Translations under genes and position numbers: made by a program | Shown here: in pieces, positions 43,001-53,444 of the stretch | Position numbering within the stretch: position 1 is the first letter of the stretch | Layout of the letters: each line of letters begins with the position of its first letter | The notes under the pieces: generated by a model | Told to the model about the DNA's origin: nothing | Seen by the model: the letters and a program-made list of their open reading frames with translations, nothing else | Database searches by the model: none | DNA from: Heliocidaris erythrogramma | Taxonomy: Eukaryota > Echinodermata > Echinoidea > Camarodonta > Echinometridae | Direction: 5' to 3' | Assembly: GCA_025617745.1 (NCBI GenBank) | Contig: CM046853.1 | Location: 3,964,873-4,028,872 of the forward strand | Length of the DNA: 64,000 nt

Positions 43001-46000
43001 TGTTTTTTATCTATTTTCTTCCAGATTTTAGTGTGTTATAACTGAGACTATAAGCTTTTATAAGTGTGGTCTCCAATTTTTGATCAGATGTCGGGATCAT
43101 GCCCAATTTTTCACTACAAAATGTGATTTGAGAATCCCGTTTTTCGTTTATGTGTTATCTGTATGGGAAATGTTTTGGTATATTGGTCAAAGCACTTGCC
43201 TCTCATTCCGGTGACCCAGGTTCGATCCCCGGTGGGTCCATTAAAAAATTTTTTTTTTTTTTGCTTCTTTTTTTGCATTTCATTTTACCATCTTCTTCGA
43301 CTATTATATCATATACAATCACAAACCATGTACTAAACTGTCTTATTTTGCATGTTTTGTCTATTGGAAAGTAGTGTGCAGTAGTTTGTGTACAACCAGA
43401 TGGAAATTTCTCAAAATTGGCATACTCAATAATCTTCAAATTTTCGGCAGTCATCAGTCCTAATAAGGTCAAGTTCGCGCATCTTTTTCAAGCTCATCAG
43501 ATTATCGTGACGTCATCCAGGCGACATTTTGTAAAAATCAACTTATGGCCGTATCTTCATAACGAAATGTGATTGCTCTTTCATATTTGGCATGGTAAAG
43601 GTCACTGTCATTGCAGTCATGGTCATCACCATTATCATCACCATCACCATCACCATCATCATCATTATATCACTATCATGATTATCATCAACATCATTAT
43701 CATCATCACTGTCATGATGATATTCATGATGATGATTATCATCAACATCACTATCATCACTGTCATGATATTCATGATGATGATTATCATCAACGTAATC
43801 ACATCTTCCAATGACCGTTTCACACATTTTTCTACATTCCTGTCCTCAAGAAGCATCCCCATGGATGGCATTCTTGACTTCCTATCTTCAGTTTAATATA
43901 TCCCCATTATTATGATCATCCTGCTTACAATCATGATCATACAAAGTGAAAGACAGACCACCTAATTCGTCCTCATGACGAATTAAATTCTAGTTGTATG
44001 TATTTTTTTTTTCTTTTTTAATAGCTACCAATGTTTATCTCCTTCATCATCGAAGGCACAATTAATGTTACAAGAAATCAACAACTTATTGGACTTTTTA
44101 ATCATAGGGCAAAAAGATTTGTAGATGAACAGGCTGATTAGTGATGTTCTTAATGACAACATATTTACAATCATTCATCATTAAATACCAAGTGTCATAT
44201 TTTCTTGATTATAGAGCTGCATGTATCATAGAATTACACAATACATACCATCATTTGCAAAAGTTTAAGACCACTATTCCAAAATGCAATAAGTCAAAGA
44301 AAGAAAAAAAATAAAAACTTATTTTTGAGACATAAATTATTTTCATGGCATAACCTATGTATCATACTTGAACTATAGGCTTATACCATTACTCTTGTGC
44401 TACTGATCACTGTAGTAAACATGTTATGTAATCATTCATTGAGACAAAAGAGAGTATTCCAAATTATTGAAATAGCCACAAATCCGAGGTGGTTTTAAAC
44501 TTTTGCAGTTGATGGTATATATTGTGTGGTTAATATTTACTAGGAAATGTGACATATATCTCTCCCAGCTCACAAATGAAAACTATTTCAACTTACCTTT
44601 TAAGTTTTATAGGCTGAAATGTCAATCTAGAATCAGTTGCAATTTAGGTATGCTGTATTAAAACAGAGAAGTAGTACATGCACATCATGAACATGTTTTA
44701 AAACAAACTATTTGTTTTGTTTTATTCAATGTAGGTATCAAGCAGTTGTATGTGGAGTTAGCTGGACACTCTCTTCCTAACAAAGCATTTGAGATCAAGG
44801 TTGTGAAGCTGTTGAAGATCTTGACTCAAGTATCCTTCAATCAATGTCTCATCTTCTCCAACTTACAAACAAGGTGAGATTTAGAAACATATTAAGAAGG
44901 AGATATATTGATTTGAATTCTAGTCTATGCTTGTGGAAAGGCTGTGTTTCATTGCAGTTCATTGTTAATTAATGATGATATGAGGCATGTTGCCATGAAA
45001 CCCAGAAACCCAGAAAAAGTCACAGTTCAGGACATCAGTAAAACTGGCAAAAATGGGGTATGGTGTTTTGAAAATGAATTGTATGGTCATCATATTCAGA
45101 ATCTGTGATAACCAATCTGTTCACCACCTTGTAATGATTTGTAATGATTAAAACCGAATTCAAGAGAAAACAAAGGGAACAGAGTGATGACTTTACCAAT
45201 TCTTTATCGGTGGATTGGTAGAAAGAGCTCTTGCAGAATGCAGAGTTCAAGACTGAGGCCTTGGTTGACCTCATTTCAGAGACATTTACATTGACAGCTA
45301 ATGCTGAAGTAGTATTTTATTTCTTGTATGTCATGAAATTTGACTCCTCATCTTTATTGTAAAATTTGAACCAACCTTTATGTTTGTGTGTGATGGAAAG
45401 ACTTATTTTTAGGCACATGATCAATATGCCAAAATAGTGATTGACCATGACTGATGCTGTAATGCTCAAAAATGCATGCATAATCACATGTCGCTATAAG
45501 AACACCACGCTATAGACCATTATTGTACAATCTGACTGTACAGTGCGTATCCAAAAAGTATACCCAACTTTGTTAGCTCCTAATTAAAAATTCATAATCT
45601 TTGAGCTTTAAATTCAATTTATAATAAAGAGCAACTAATATTCTGTCTCATGATACCTCATTCATAACCATGCTGCCACGGATGACTGAGCAACACTTAT
45701 TTTCAAAAAGTATTGTCAAATCCTCTTGTACCAAGTTTTGGCTGAAGCAACGAATGTAGGTCAAAACTCATAATGCATTTGTTGTTTCAGTTTGAAAACA
45801 ATCGCTGGGTTATTTCCATCGATTTGGTGCATTTGAATAGAAAAACTGTTAATGTCAACCCAAACTCATCTTGGCTTAATCCACATCCATTCTTAAAGGT
45901 AAGTCTTTTTTTTTTAGTCTTTCAAAATGGACAAACCTTACTTGGGAAGCTTTTTACATGGAAGTCTAATATCAATCACGTTGCTAATTATTGACACATG

Positions 46001-49000
46001 TATCCTTCCTTGCATTTTTTCAGTCTCTGAAACCCTTGAGGTCGTGTGCTATTCGAGATAAAGAACTTTTGCACATTATGCAGGTGAAATGGTACAGGGG
46101 ACAACTGAGCAGACAGTATTTAGTAGTAAGAGGCAAGAAGTTAGAAGCCTGTTTAAAGGCAAGACTGCAAGACTATCCTGCAGATTGAAATATGTTGAAT
46201 GAAAGCTTAGATACACTGAATCGCTTTAAACAATAAAGCACTGAAGCATGAAGGGAATTCAACATTTAAAATGAGTTCAGACTAAATTAACACATGCATA
46301 TGGCTTCACCCACATTTGACACATCAGCCAGAGCTGCCAACCAGTACGGATTTTCCGTATTTGTTACGGAATTCGAACACAAATACGGAAGTACGGATTT
46401 CCCCTAAAAACTACGGATTTGAAGAAATCTGATTATGCACTATTCATATTATACGTTGCGCACATGTATTTGTTATCACTCATACTTTCACACTCTTATT
46501 GTATTATTTTCGCTGTTCCCGGAACTCCGCACTGTGTACGTACCTAAAGTGCATACAGAAAGGAGACTGCGAACGTACTTTCACCGCACACGCAAACTTC
46601 TAGCTCAAGCTATGAGCTCAAGCGCTAGCGGTGCGGCTGCTCTTACACACCGAGGCGTTAGGCAGCCGGCCAGCCTAGCCTGTGGGTGGCACTGCGTGGC
46701 TGCTGCTTGGTGTAAGGCGGCAGTATGTGGAGCTGCTCCGTAGTGGAATCGAAAGGATGAATAGGGAACGTGAGTTTTTAGCTGTTTTTTTATGTTTCTA
46801 GATCTAGATAATTATATTATTCCCATTGATAATTATTGGGGTGTCATAAAGAGTAATTTTAGGACATTTTTAGATCTAACTTATACAATTTTGGTGGCAG
46901 TTGCAGTTTAAAAATTTGGTATTTGGGGACTTGCAAAAAATTACGGATTTCATCGCCAAAATACGATTTTTCAGCTTGGCGTGTACGGAAAAGCTTGGCC
47001 AGAGGTTGGCAGCTCTGATCAGCACAAACTTGGTACAAGAGGATTCCATGTCATCCATGTCATCCATGGCAGCATGGTTATGAATAAGGTACCGTTAGAC
47101 AGAATATTAGTTACTCTTTTCTGTAGAATGAATTTTAGATTCACAGAGGTTATGAATTTTTAATTAGGAGCTAACAAAGTTGGGTATACTTTTTTTTGAT
47201 ATGCACTGTATAACATGCATCTTTATTCCTCTAGGGCTCAGAATCTTTGTGACATCCTTTGTGACTGTGGCTGGCCAAGTGAGTGTATATCAGGTGCACA
47301 GGAGCAATCTCAACGACTCAGTGCTATGGCTAAGCTCAAGAAGTTCCAGTGTCGGATCCTCATATCTACAGATCTAGTGAGATATTGGATTTCATAAATT
47401 CAAAAAATTTGAAACTGTATTATGTAGAATGCAGTATGTAAATCTGATGGCCATTATTACTAAGGACCCCATTGGAAATAAGCCATTTCGGCTTTCATGG
47501 GCTATCCTGTCATGGGACCTGGTTATGTTTGTATTGCAATATACCTGACGAAAAAAATCAAATCAAACCTGACTCTGGGTTTAACTTCTAGGCCTAAGTG
47601 GCTCCTAACACTTTTCTCAGACCAGCCTTAGACTAGCATCACATTTAAACATTTAGTACAATACAGACTGAATGACTGAAACTTTATTAGTGATAGCAAG
47701 TTGCTTTGAATGTAGGTGAGTGAAAGCTTGAGGTAAATCAGTTAAATTGCAAGAAAGCTCTTCATTTTTAGTTGTCCAGTTCAGTTTTGATCATTTTTGC
47801 TCATTAATGATGTGTCTGAAAGCTGTGCCTTTGCACTAATAATGAGATAAGCAAAGAAACATGTACATTTTGGAAGAAAGGCAGCTACAAGTTCAATATA
47901 TAAGGATTTTAATATCCATTGTACCTTCCAACTCTATTTAGACTGCCAGAGGTATTGATGCTGAGAATGTCAACCTGATCATCAACTTAGACATTCCAAC
48001 AGATACCAAGACATATCTTCATCGCATTGGAAGGGCGGGACGCTTTGGTACACATGGAGCTGCCATCAGTCTTGCTTCCAAGGGTAGGGAGATGGAGCTA
48101 CTCAGGAATATCCAACGTCAGTGTCGGGTGATAATGACAGAGCTATCTGGTAAGCAAACGGCTTTACTAATATTTGTATGGGGTTTATATTTTATGTCTG
48201 TTTTGAATGTCAGATAATGTTCTGTAGTATGCAAATAGCTTTTAAGATACTTTGTTTCTGGTGTTAAAGTTGAATATTGTTGACAGAGTAATGATTTCAC
48301 ACTTACAGTGCATGCTCTCATTAGTCCACCTGTGAGCATTTATTTTACTACTAAGGCTATAGGAAAACAAACAAACATGATTGTGTAATGATTGAACATG
48401 TATTAGTTTCTAGTTTGACAAAGGTTCGTATTTGTTGTTTTTGTCAATTAGATCCGGCTCCATCTGACTTGCTGAAGCAAGACCTCAACTCAACAGGATT
48501 CCAACAGGTTTCTATCGCATCAGAGGCTCTCCATCCAGTAAACAAGAAGAATTCAGAAGAAAGTACTACCACAGATGATGGGGAATGCAATGATACTGAT
48601 AGCATATCAGAAGAGGCTTTGTTTATTTCCTCAAATGTGAATGAGCAAAAGCTTAACCCAAAATCAGTTATAAATGGGACTGAGAGTAATATCATTTCAC
48701 TTGCATCTGATGAGCAGGGTTCACTCCCAAAATTAATCGATGGGAATAGTCATAAGATAAGAGACCAAGCTGATACATTGGTAGATAGGAAGATGGCAAA
48801 GATTGTGGAAAGTACAGGGAACAATGGTATTATACCTCAAACAAATAGAGGAGTCCTTGAAGCACCAAAAGTTGATGCGTGTATCCAAACCATGCCAGAA
48901 GATAAAGTGCAACCAAAGACCATGTTACCACATATCCCAAATGTCTCAGGAAGTGGAGATTTCAAGGATAGACCAACATTACCAATTGGTTTTGAAGATG

Positions 49001-50931
49001 TTCCAGAAGTGAGGAAGCTATATCTGCCTTGTTGGATGCAAATAAAAAGAGGACATGTAACAAGGAAAGCTTTTACCTGGTATGAAGGTAGAGAGTCCTT
49101 TGAGAAGTTCATGAAGGAAAGAGCAGAGAAAGGTGGAACTAAGAGATCTGAAGATGATAAGGCTGACAATGAAGCAGGTGTCACTAAGCAGACACTGAAA
49201 GATGATAAAGAAGTGTTAGTTGAAACATCAAGGCATGATGGTAATACAGATGATGCAGTTTTGTCGTCAAGTAGCTCAGAAGTCACATCAAGCAAAGATC
49301 TCAAGGTTAATTATTACTCTCACGTCAGCTGCAAAGATGAAGTCTATAAAGATAGTGAAAACACAGTTCAAGATATTGTTCATAAAGAGACCTCTGGACT
49401 AACACCCATCAGAGAGATAGAGAGGTACAGATCTCTACTTGATGATAAATTTATTTGCAATCTTACAGATAAAGGAGACACCTCTACTGATATCAAACTT
49501 GGAAATCATGAAGAGGCAATGACAGCTGTGATAAGAAAAGCCACTGAAGAGACTGAAGCAGTAGAAATCGTAAATCCTGTTTTAGACATTCCTGCAGTCT
49601 CCCACAAGCTAGTGGCAAAAGGGTTACAAGTTAGACACAGTGCACAACAAACCCAGTACCCATCAAACTTATCATCCAAACAGTTGTGTGGGGTTGCTGA
49701 AAATAATTCACACCAGACGAATACTATAGAAAGAATGGTATATGAAACCAAAGATGTTCCTGATGTTGATGTCACAGTCAAAGGTCCAGTGGTAGAGAGG
49801 AGGCTTCATCACCAAGTCTCTACCGATTCCCTAGATATGCAATCTGTGCATGATCTTGAGACAGAAAGCAAACCGAAGGCTAGGAATTCTATTGGAGGAA
49901 AGAAGAAAGGGAAGCAGCAAAGAATCAAACAGCATGTCTTTCAGATGAGTACCTTGGGTGCACTGATGTCTCCAAAAGAATTGGACCTGGCTCTCATTAA
50001 CAATCCAAATATCAGTTCCTGTGATGGTGATCTGGACACCAATGGTACTGACAGAGAAAAAGTGGAAAGACTTCCTTTGTGTAAGAAGGTTAATTTGACT
50101 CATCAAATTTACCATGGCAAAGATCTTCATGCATCTGAAGAAGGAGATAAGAATCGGGTAATAAGTAATGAAGAAATTCAAATTCCAGATTCTAGAGGAA
50201 AAGACACTGTGAAGAACAAACATGTGAAAACATCTGCTCAGAAGAGCAATGACAGTTCTCTGTCTTCATTGGATGACCCTGTGTGGGCTGTTTTCAAGAA
50301 TTTCATACCAGCATGTCTTCCATCAGAAGTCAACAGAAAGGAGACCAAAACATCAGTGACTGGAGAAACTTCATCAGAACAGTCTTCAAGCAGCTTGTGT
50401 GAGAGTGATACAAGCACTTGTAGCTCTACTTCAAGTGCAGATGATAGTGAAGGCAGTGATACAGATGAAGAAGAGGAAGAATGTAAGGAGGCCTGTGAAA
50501 GTGAAAGCAAGGATGAGTGGGAAGGGAATGTGTCCGCAATAAAGGGGAGTAGAAAGTGCCACACTGGGCCAAATCAGGCCAAAGTAGGGTTGAACAGTTA
50601 TGCTGAAAACAATGGTAGCCTCAATGAAGAAGATTCCTACTGCAAGGGACAAAACAAAGATGGAAAATATCCAATCGACCCCAGCTGGACAACAGAACCA
50701 CCTTGCAATCAATCAGGTTGTAATGTAGAGGGTTTGGAATATGATGGAAACTCTGGCTACTATCCTACCGCCCCACTGCCTGGTGCTCCATACCATGCAT
50801 GGCAATACCCATTTTACCCTTCTCAGCTACACCCAAATAGTTATTATTGGAATGACTATTACAATGGATACACACAACAACCATACTCTGGGTACCCATA
50901 TTTCTCTTCCTATGTACCTCATTATACTTGA
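36853..50931 (+). CDS. DDX20: DDX20 / Gemin3, DEAD-box RNA helicase of the SMN complex, eight exons, ~1230 aa
   Basis: Exons: 36853-37057, 39861-40124, 40765-40876, 41438-41580, 44735-44873, 47235-47376, 47942-48149, 48452-50931. All junctions are GT/AG and in phase. The helicase core (residues ~40-400) has the Q motif ([19 protein letters not shown]), motif I AKSGTGKT (~74-81), PTREIA, DEAD at ~179-182 and SAT at ~210-212. ARGID and HRIGRAGR (~362-369) follow. Residue-by-residue resemblance to vertebrate Gemin3 is strong ([22 protein letters not shown]). Gemin3 is the helicase of the SMN complex that assembles Sm rings on snRNAs. The ~825-residue tail is acidic and Ser-rich and ends Tyr/Pro-rich. 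Vertebrate DDX20 is ~820 aa in total, so this tail is about twice as long. Confidence 0.97.
37127..38181. mobile_element. Long-palindrome MITE in DDX20 intron 1, with a nested insertion
   Basis: The ends CTAGCCCCGGGACGCTGCC and the inverse each contain their own hairpin (GACGCTGCCAC/GTGGCAGCGTC). The inner arms of about 170 bp (37645-37814 and 37964-38131) are inverted copies. The left arm is interrupted at 37178-37644 by about 467 bp with the word TGCGCAGACAT repeated at its ends, a second, nested element. Confidence 0.75.
38182..39860. other. Remainder of DDX20 intron 1
   Basis: Non-coding. It holds two G runs (about 38563 and 38681), an A run near 38731 and a small hairpin (TAATGCTAAAC/GTTTAGCATTA) near 39092-39159. 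The frame at 38946-39290 has no splice support. Confidence 0.45.
39861..40124 (+). CDS. DDX20: DDX20 exon 2 (motif I, motif Ia)
   Basis: Encodes [20 protein letters not shown], then [13 protein letters not shown] and [11 protein letters not shown]. It ends HIAVGTP plus one base. Confidence 0.96.
40765..40876 (+). CDS. DDX20: DDX20 exon 3 (DEAD box)
   Basis: Encodes [12 protein letters not shown] and [15 protein letters not shown]. The DEAD catalytic motif II binds and hydrolyses ATP with Mg. Confidence 0.96.
41438..41580 (+). CDS. DDX20: DDX20 exon 4 (SAT motif)
   Basis: Encodes [20 protein letters not shown], then [19 protein letters not shown]. Confidence 0.96.
41661..41910 (+). pseudogene. 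Non-LTR retrotransposon RT C-terminal fragment
   Basis: The plus strand reads [29 protein letters not shown] and QPLL. After a one-base shift it continues [12 protein letters not shown]. These are the hallmark words after the RT domain of CR1/L2/RTE-like elements. The fragment is cut off by the Helentron-like element starting at 41911. Confidence 0.75.
43171..43240 (+). mobile_element. tRNA-like SINE head inside the Helentron-like element
   Basis: A perfect B-box, GGTTCGATCCC, lies at 43219-43229, with an A-box-like TGGTATATTGG upstream. A T-rich stretch follows. The acceptor stem does not pair, so this is a SINE or tRNA pseudogene and not a tRNA gene. Confidence 0.6.
43600..43810. repeat. 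ATC/ATG microsatellite
   Basis: An imperfect (CAT)n/(ATC)n tract of about 200 bp. It explains the His- and Met-rich open frames here. Confidence 0.85.
44246..44517. mobile_element. 272-bp Tc1/mariner-like MITE in DDX20 intron 4
   Basis: TACCATCATTTGCAAAAG, then TTTAAGACCAC, is mirrored by GTGGTTTTAAAC and TTTTGCAGTTGATGGTA. The ends are TA-flanked and there is no coding content. Confidence 0.72.
44735..44873 (+). CDS. DDX20: DDX20 exon 5 (start of helicase domain 2)
   Basis: Encodes [20 protein letters not shown] and [13 protein letters not shown]. The preceding intron carries the 2.1-kb Helentron-like element at 41911-43993. Confidence 0.95.
45791..45898 (+). CDS. Captured or nested exon A of an unrecognised gene
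   Basis: Acceptor TTGTTTCAG and donor AAG|GTAAGT bound 36 codons in phase 0/0: [18 protein letters not shown], then [17 protein letters not shown]. The family is not recognised. Confidence 0.5.
46024..46188 (+). CDS. Captured or nested terminal exon B (SAP-like C-terminus)
   Basis: A CATTTTTTCAG acceptor precedes 54 codons and TGA, and an AATAAA lies at 46232-46237. The peptide contains [20 protein letters not shown], then [20 protein letters not shown]. The G-K-K-x-x-L-x-x-x-L-x-x-x-L spacing recalls a SAP DNA-binding motif. It follows exon A in phase. Confidence 0.5.
   Translation, partial: SLKPLRSCAIRDKELLHIMQVKWYRGQLSRQYLVVRGKKLEACLKARLQDYPAD
46329..47017. mobile_element. hAT-like non-autonomous element nested in the long-TIR element
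   Basis: The ends CAGAGCTGCCAACC and GGTTGGCAGCTCTG are flanked by ATCAGC on both sides (46323-46328, 47018-47023). The CAGAG start fits hAT, although the visible duplication is six and not eight bases. Subterminal TACGGA words recur. Confidence 0.68.
47235..47376 (+). CDS. DDX20: DDX20 exon 6
   Basis: Encodes [20 protein letters not shown] and CRILISTDL, including motif V start. The preceding intron carries the element at 45541-47208, which ends 26 bp before this exon. Confidence 0.95.
47942..48149 (+). CDS. DDX20: DDX20 exon 7 (motifs V and VI)
   Basis: Encodes [17 protein letters not shown] and [15 protein letters not shown]. The arginine finger is in HRIGRAGR. Confidence 0.96.
48452..50931 (+). 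CDS. DDX20: DDX20 exon 8 (long C-terminal tail, stop)
   Basis: A single 2480-nt exon encodes residues ~405-1230. It is low in hydrophobics and rich in S/T/E/D/K. It holds an island [19 protein letters not shown], an acidic run (DTDEEEEE) and a terminal aromatic stretch ([20 protein letters not shown]). Stop TGA is at 50929-50931. No clean AATAAA follows within 200 bp. Confidence 0.94.
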
Positions 50932-51476
50932 AAAGCACTCCAGCATTAATGCAAAATGTGTATTGTGTCTCATGTTGATGTGATACTAAATTTATCATTA
51001 GACTGAAAAATATAAAGGAAATCATATGACTGCCCATTTTCTGTTGCCATGTATATTTATATGTACATCTTTAACTTGTTTAAGGTGTAAAAATAATCCT
51101 CAAGAAATGGATAAACAACTTTAATACCACAAGTACATGTAGCTCTCTCCCCCCCCCCCCCCCCCCCTCTCTCTCTCTATCTTGCCTTCTTTTTTTCTTT
51201 GAAACAAGTAATTTGGTCCAAATCGTTTGCTACAATATGTACAAATATCAAGATAGTGGTGCTTGAAATACATTCAAAAATTATAAAGGGCAGAGTAGGT
51301 ACAATTATCCTGTATTTGTGTAATATACTGATCATAACACATTTTTGTTCCTTATGCATTCTGATGCATTGAATAGAACTGAATGAATTCCTTTGATTTC
51401 TCAATTGCATCAAAACCTGTGGATCATCTATGAATAGATTAAGAAGACTGATGTATGGTGTGAACACAACACTTTT
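50932..51476. other. DDX20 3' UTR and flank
   Basis: No gene is seen. It contains a C run followed by (CT)n at about 51148-51180. The true poly(A) site cannot be placed. Confidence 0.4.
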
Positions 51477-52371
51477 TAGCTCACCTGAGCCTAAGGCTCG
51501 AGTGAGCTATTGCGATGGAAATTTGTCTGTCGTCCGTTGTGCGTCGTCCGTTAACTTTTTACATTTTCATCTTCTTCTCCAAAACCCATGATCGGAATTC
51601 AACCAAACTTCGTAGGAATCATCCTTAGGGGTAGGGGACCCAAAGTTGCTAAAATGGTACATGTGGCCCCCAGGGGGGCCCAGGGGGAGGGCCCCCAATT
51701 GTAAAAGCTATGTAAATTTCAAACATCTTCTTCTCCAGAACCAGGCATATCTCAGACTTGGTATTGTGTATGGAGATAGCTCTATAGATGAAGAATGAAT
51801 GTTGTTCATGAAATTTCTGAGTGGCCCTATAGGGGCCCTGTGGGGGTAACATACTGGAGGGGGGGGGGGGGGCGCTGCCAGGCAAAATGTACATTCTGAT
51901 CTTCTTCTCCAAAACACATGATCAGAATTCAACCAAACTTGGTAGGAATCATCCTTAGGGGTAGGGGACCCAAAGTTGCTAAAATGGTACATGTGGCCCC
52001 CAGGGGGGCCAGGGGGAAGGCCCCCCAATTGGTATTGTGTATGGAGATACCTCTATAGACAAAAAATGAAAGTTGTTCATGAATTTTTTCTGGGTGGCGC
52101 TATAGGGGGTCTGTGGGGGTAACATACTGGGGGGGGGGGGGGGGGGGGTGGGGCAAGTTGTCCGCCATCCATAAACTTTTTACATTTTCAGCTTCTTCTC
52201 CAAAACCCATGATTGGAATTTAACCGAACTTGGTAGGAAGCTCAGACTTGGTATTGTATATAGAGATACCTCTATAGATGAAGAATGAAAGTTGTTCATG
52301 TGCTAGAGAGAACATGCACCAGATGTGAATTGATCCACCTCAGGTGAGCGTCGTGCCCCCTGGGGCTCTTG
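51477..52371 (+). mobile_element. Helentron-like element, family 4 (AGCTCACCTGAG)
   Basis: The 5' AGCTCACCTGAG (51478-51489) is followed by a hairpin GAGCCTAAGGCTC. The inverse CTCAGGTGAGC is at 52339-52349. A hairpin GCCCCCTGGGGC (52355-52366) follows, then TCTTG|T. The end is CTTG and not CTAG. Three internal units share CCAAAACCCATGAT and GTAGGGGACCCAAAG. There are G runs and no coding capacity. Confidence 0.65.
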
Positions 52372-52398
52372 TCATTACAATATGTCACGAAAAAGAGA

Positions 52399-52442
52399 CA
52401 TGATAACGAAGCTTTTCGACCTGCACTCATCAGGTTATCACG
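52399..52442 (-). ncRNA. Type I hammerhead ribozyme motif, PLE 2 left arm
   Basis: Inverse copy of the motif at 53445. Core, stem I and AAGCTT are unchanged. Confidence 0.7.
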
Positions 52443-52517
52443 CAGGTATATAACAGATTACTTGAAATCAACTATACTATACTCGATGAACCCGGACGCA
52501 ACCCAGACGTTGTAATT

Positions 52518-53226
52518 TCAGAATAATCGCAAAGCTTGGACGAACTCCTTTTGTCTGCACAGAAGGGGTTCGTGCGATTGAATGTAGGCGGCTTCCAGAA
52601 AGCGTAAATGCGCTGCGCTTCTGGCCCGGGACATAATTGAGAATTGATCGTCGGCATAGCTTTGTGCGCAAGCTGGATTGTTCAGCAAGTGGAGACCAAT
52701 TGCTGAATCGCATTTGGCTATCTTTGGTCTGTTAGCGGGCATTTCAGATTTGCAGGCACGGTTGGTTGGTTGTACGGTTCCGAATAGTCGAGGGGACGTG
52801 TTGTTTAATGCGATCAGCCAACCGCTGAGAAGTACGGCCCACGTACCTGGCATCGCACCGGCACTGAAATTGGTATATAACATTACTCAAGTGGGGGGTG
52901 GGTAGTAAATCCTTGCTAGTTGACGGTAGCATCCTGTGTGTAGAAAACACAATGCGTGTCGAAACCGTGTAATAGCAACGTGACACTGCGTGTTTGATCT
53001 GACTGGCGTATTTGTCAGATACCTTACCCCTCCAGGGTAGTTTGAGATACACGGGGCATTTGGCAGGTCCAAATCTGGTGTCAGATTTGGATTGTGCCTC
53101 CAGCGTCCGTGCTATGGTGCGAGATATAAAATGCTCAGGGTAACCATTGTCAAGGAGAATAGTTTTGATTTTCGCGATTTTGGGAGCTAATTTGCACTCA
53201 GAGCAAATCTTAAGGGCGCGGCACAC
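52518..53226 (-). pseudogene. PLE 2 GIY-YIG endonuclease region, frameshifted
   Basis: It reads KCPVYLKLPWRGKVSDKYAS, then NVIYQFQCRCDARYVGRTSQ and LADRIKQHVP. The VIY and YVG pair with R-x-x-x-R is the GIY-YIG motif. It continues in another frame as CDSAIGLHLLNNPACAQSYA. The shift lies in a CCAACCAACC run near 52755-52770. The reverse transcriptase part is missing. Confidence 0.78.
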
Positions 53227-53444
53227 TAAGTTTATAATGAGCCCAATCTTGTATGAAGTTGCACTGTACGAGTCCCATCTCGTGCTTTCTGGAAGCCGCC
53301 TACATTCAATCGCACGAACCCCTTCTGTGCAGACAAAAGGAGTTCGTCCAAGCTTTGCGATTGTTCTGAAATTGCGACGTCTGGGTTGCGTCCGGGTTCA
53401 TCGAGTATAATATAGTTGATTTCAAGTAATTTGTTATATACCTG

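Larger units (their letters stand above)
41911..43993 (+). mobile_element. Helentron-like element, family 3 (AGGTGGTCTGTC), in DDX20 intron 4
   Basis: The 5' AGGTGGTCTGTC (41912-41923) lies inside a hairpin (TCTGTCGAATATCGACAGA). The exact inverse GACAGACCACCT is at 43952-43963. An 8-bp stem hairpin, AATTCGTC-CTCAT-GACGAATT (43964-43984), follows at once. The terminus is AAATTCTAG|TTG (CTAG 43990-43993). It is 2.08 kb with no Rep/helicase frame. It carries a tRNA-like insert and an ATC microsatellite and is inserted into an older retrotransposon fragment. Confidence 0.72.
45541..47208. mobile_element. Long-TIR Tc1/mariner-type element carrying gene-like exons, in DDX20 intron 5
   Basis: It starts CAGTGCGTATCC and ends with the inverse form (ATATGCACTG), TA on both sides (45539-45540, 47209-47210). 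The TIRs run about 200 bp (45541-45745 and 47015-47208), sharing CCCAACTTTGTTAGCTCC and AACTAATATTCTGTCT. Between them lie two exon-like segments with splice signals and a poly(A) signal, and a nested hAT-like element. Confidence 0.72.

Noticed and set aside
43171-43240. Possible functional tRNA gene
   Set aside because: The B-box is perfect, but the acceptor stem does not pair, the D arm is poor, and it lies inside a mobile element.
43543-43896. His- and Asp-rich small proteins
   Set aside because: They are translations of an ATC/ATG microsatellite in both strands.
48837-49304. Antisense ORFs over DDX20 exon 8
   Set aside because: Reverse-strand shadows of a long low-complexity exon.
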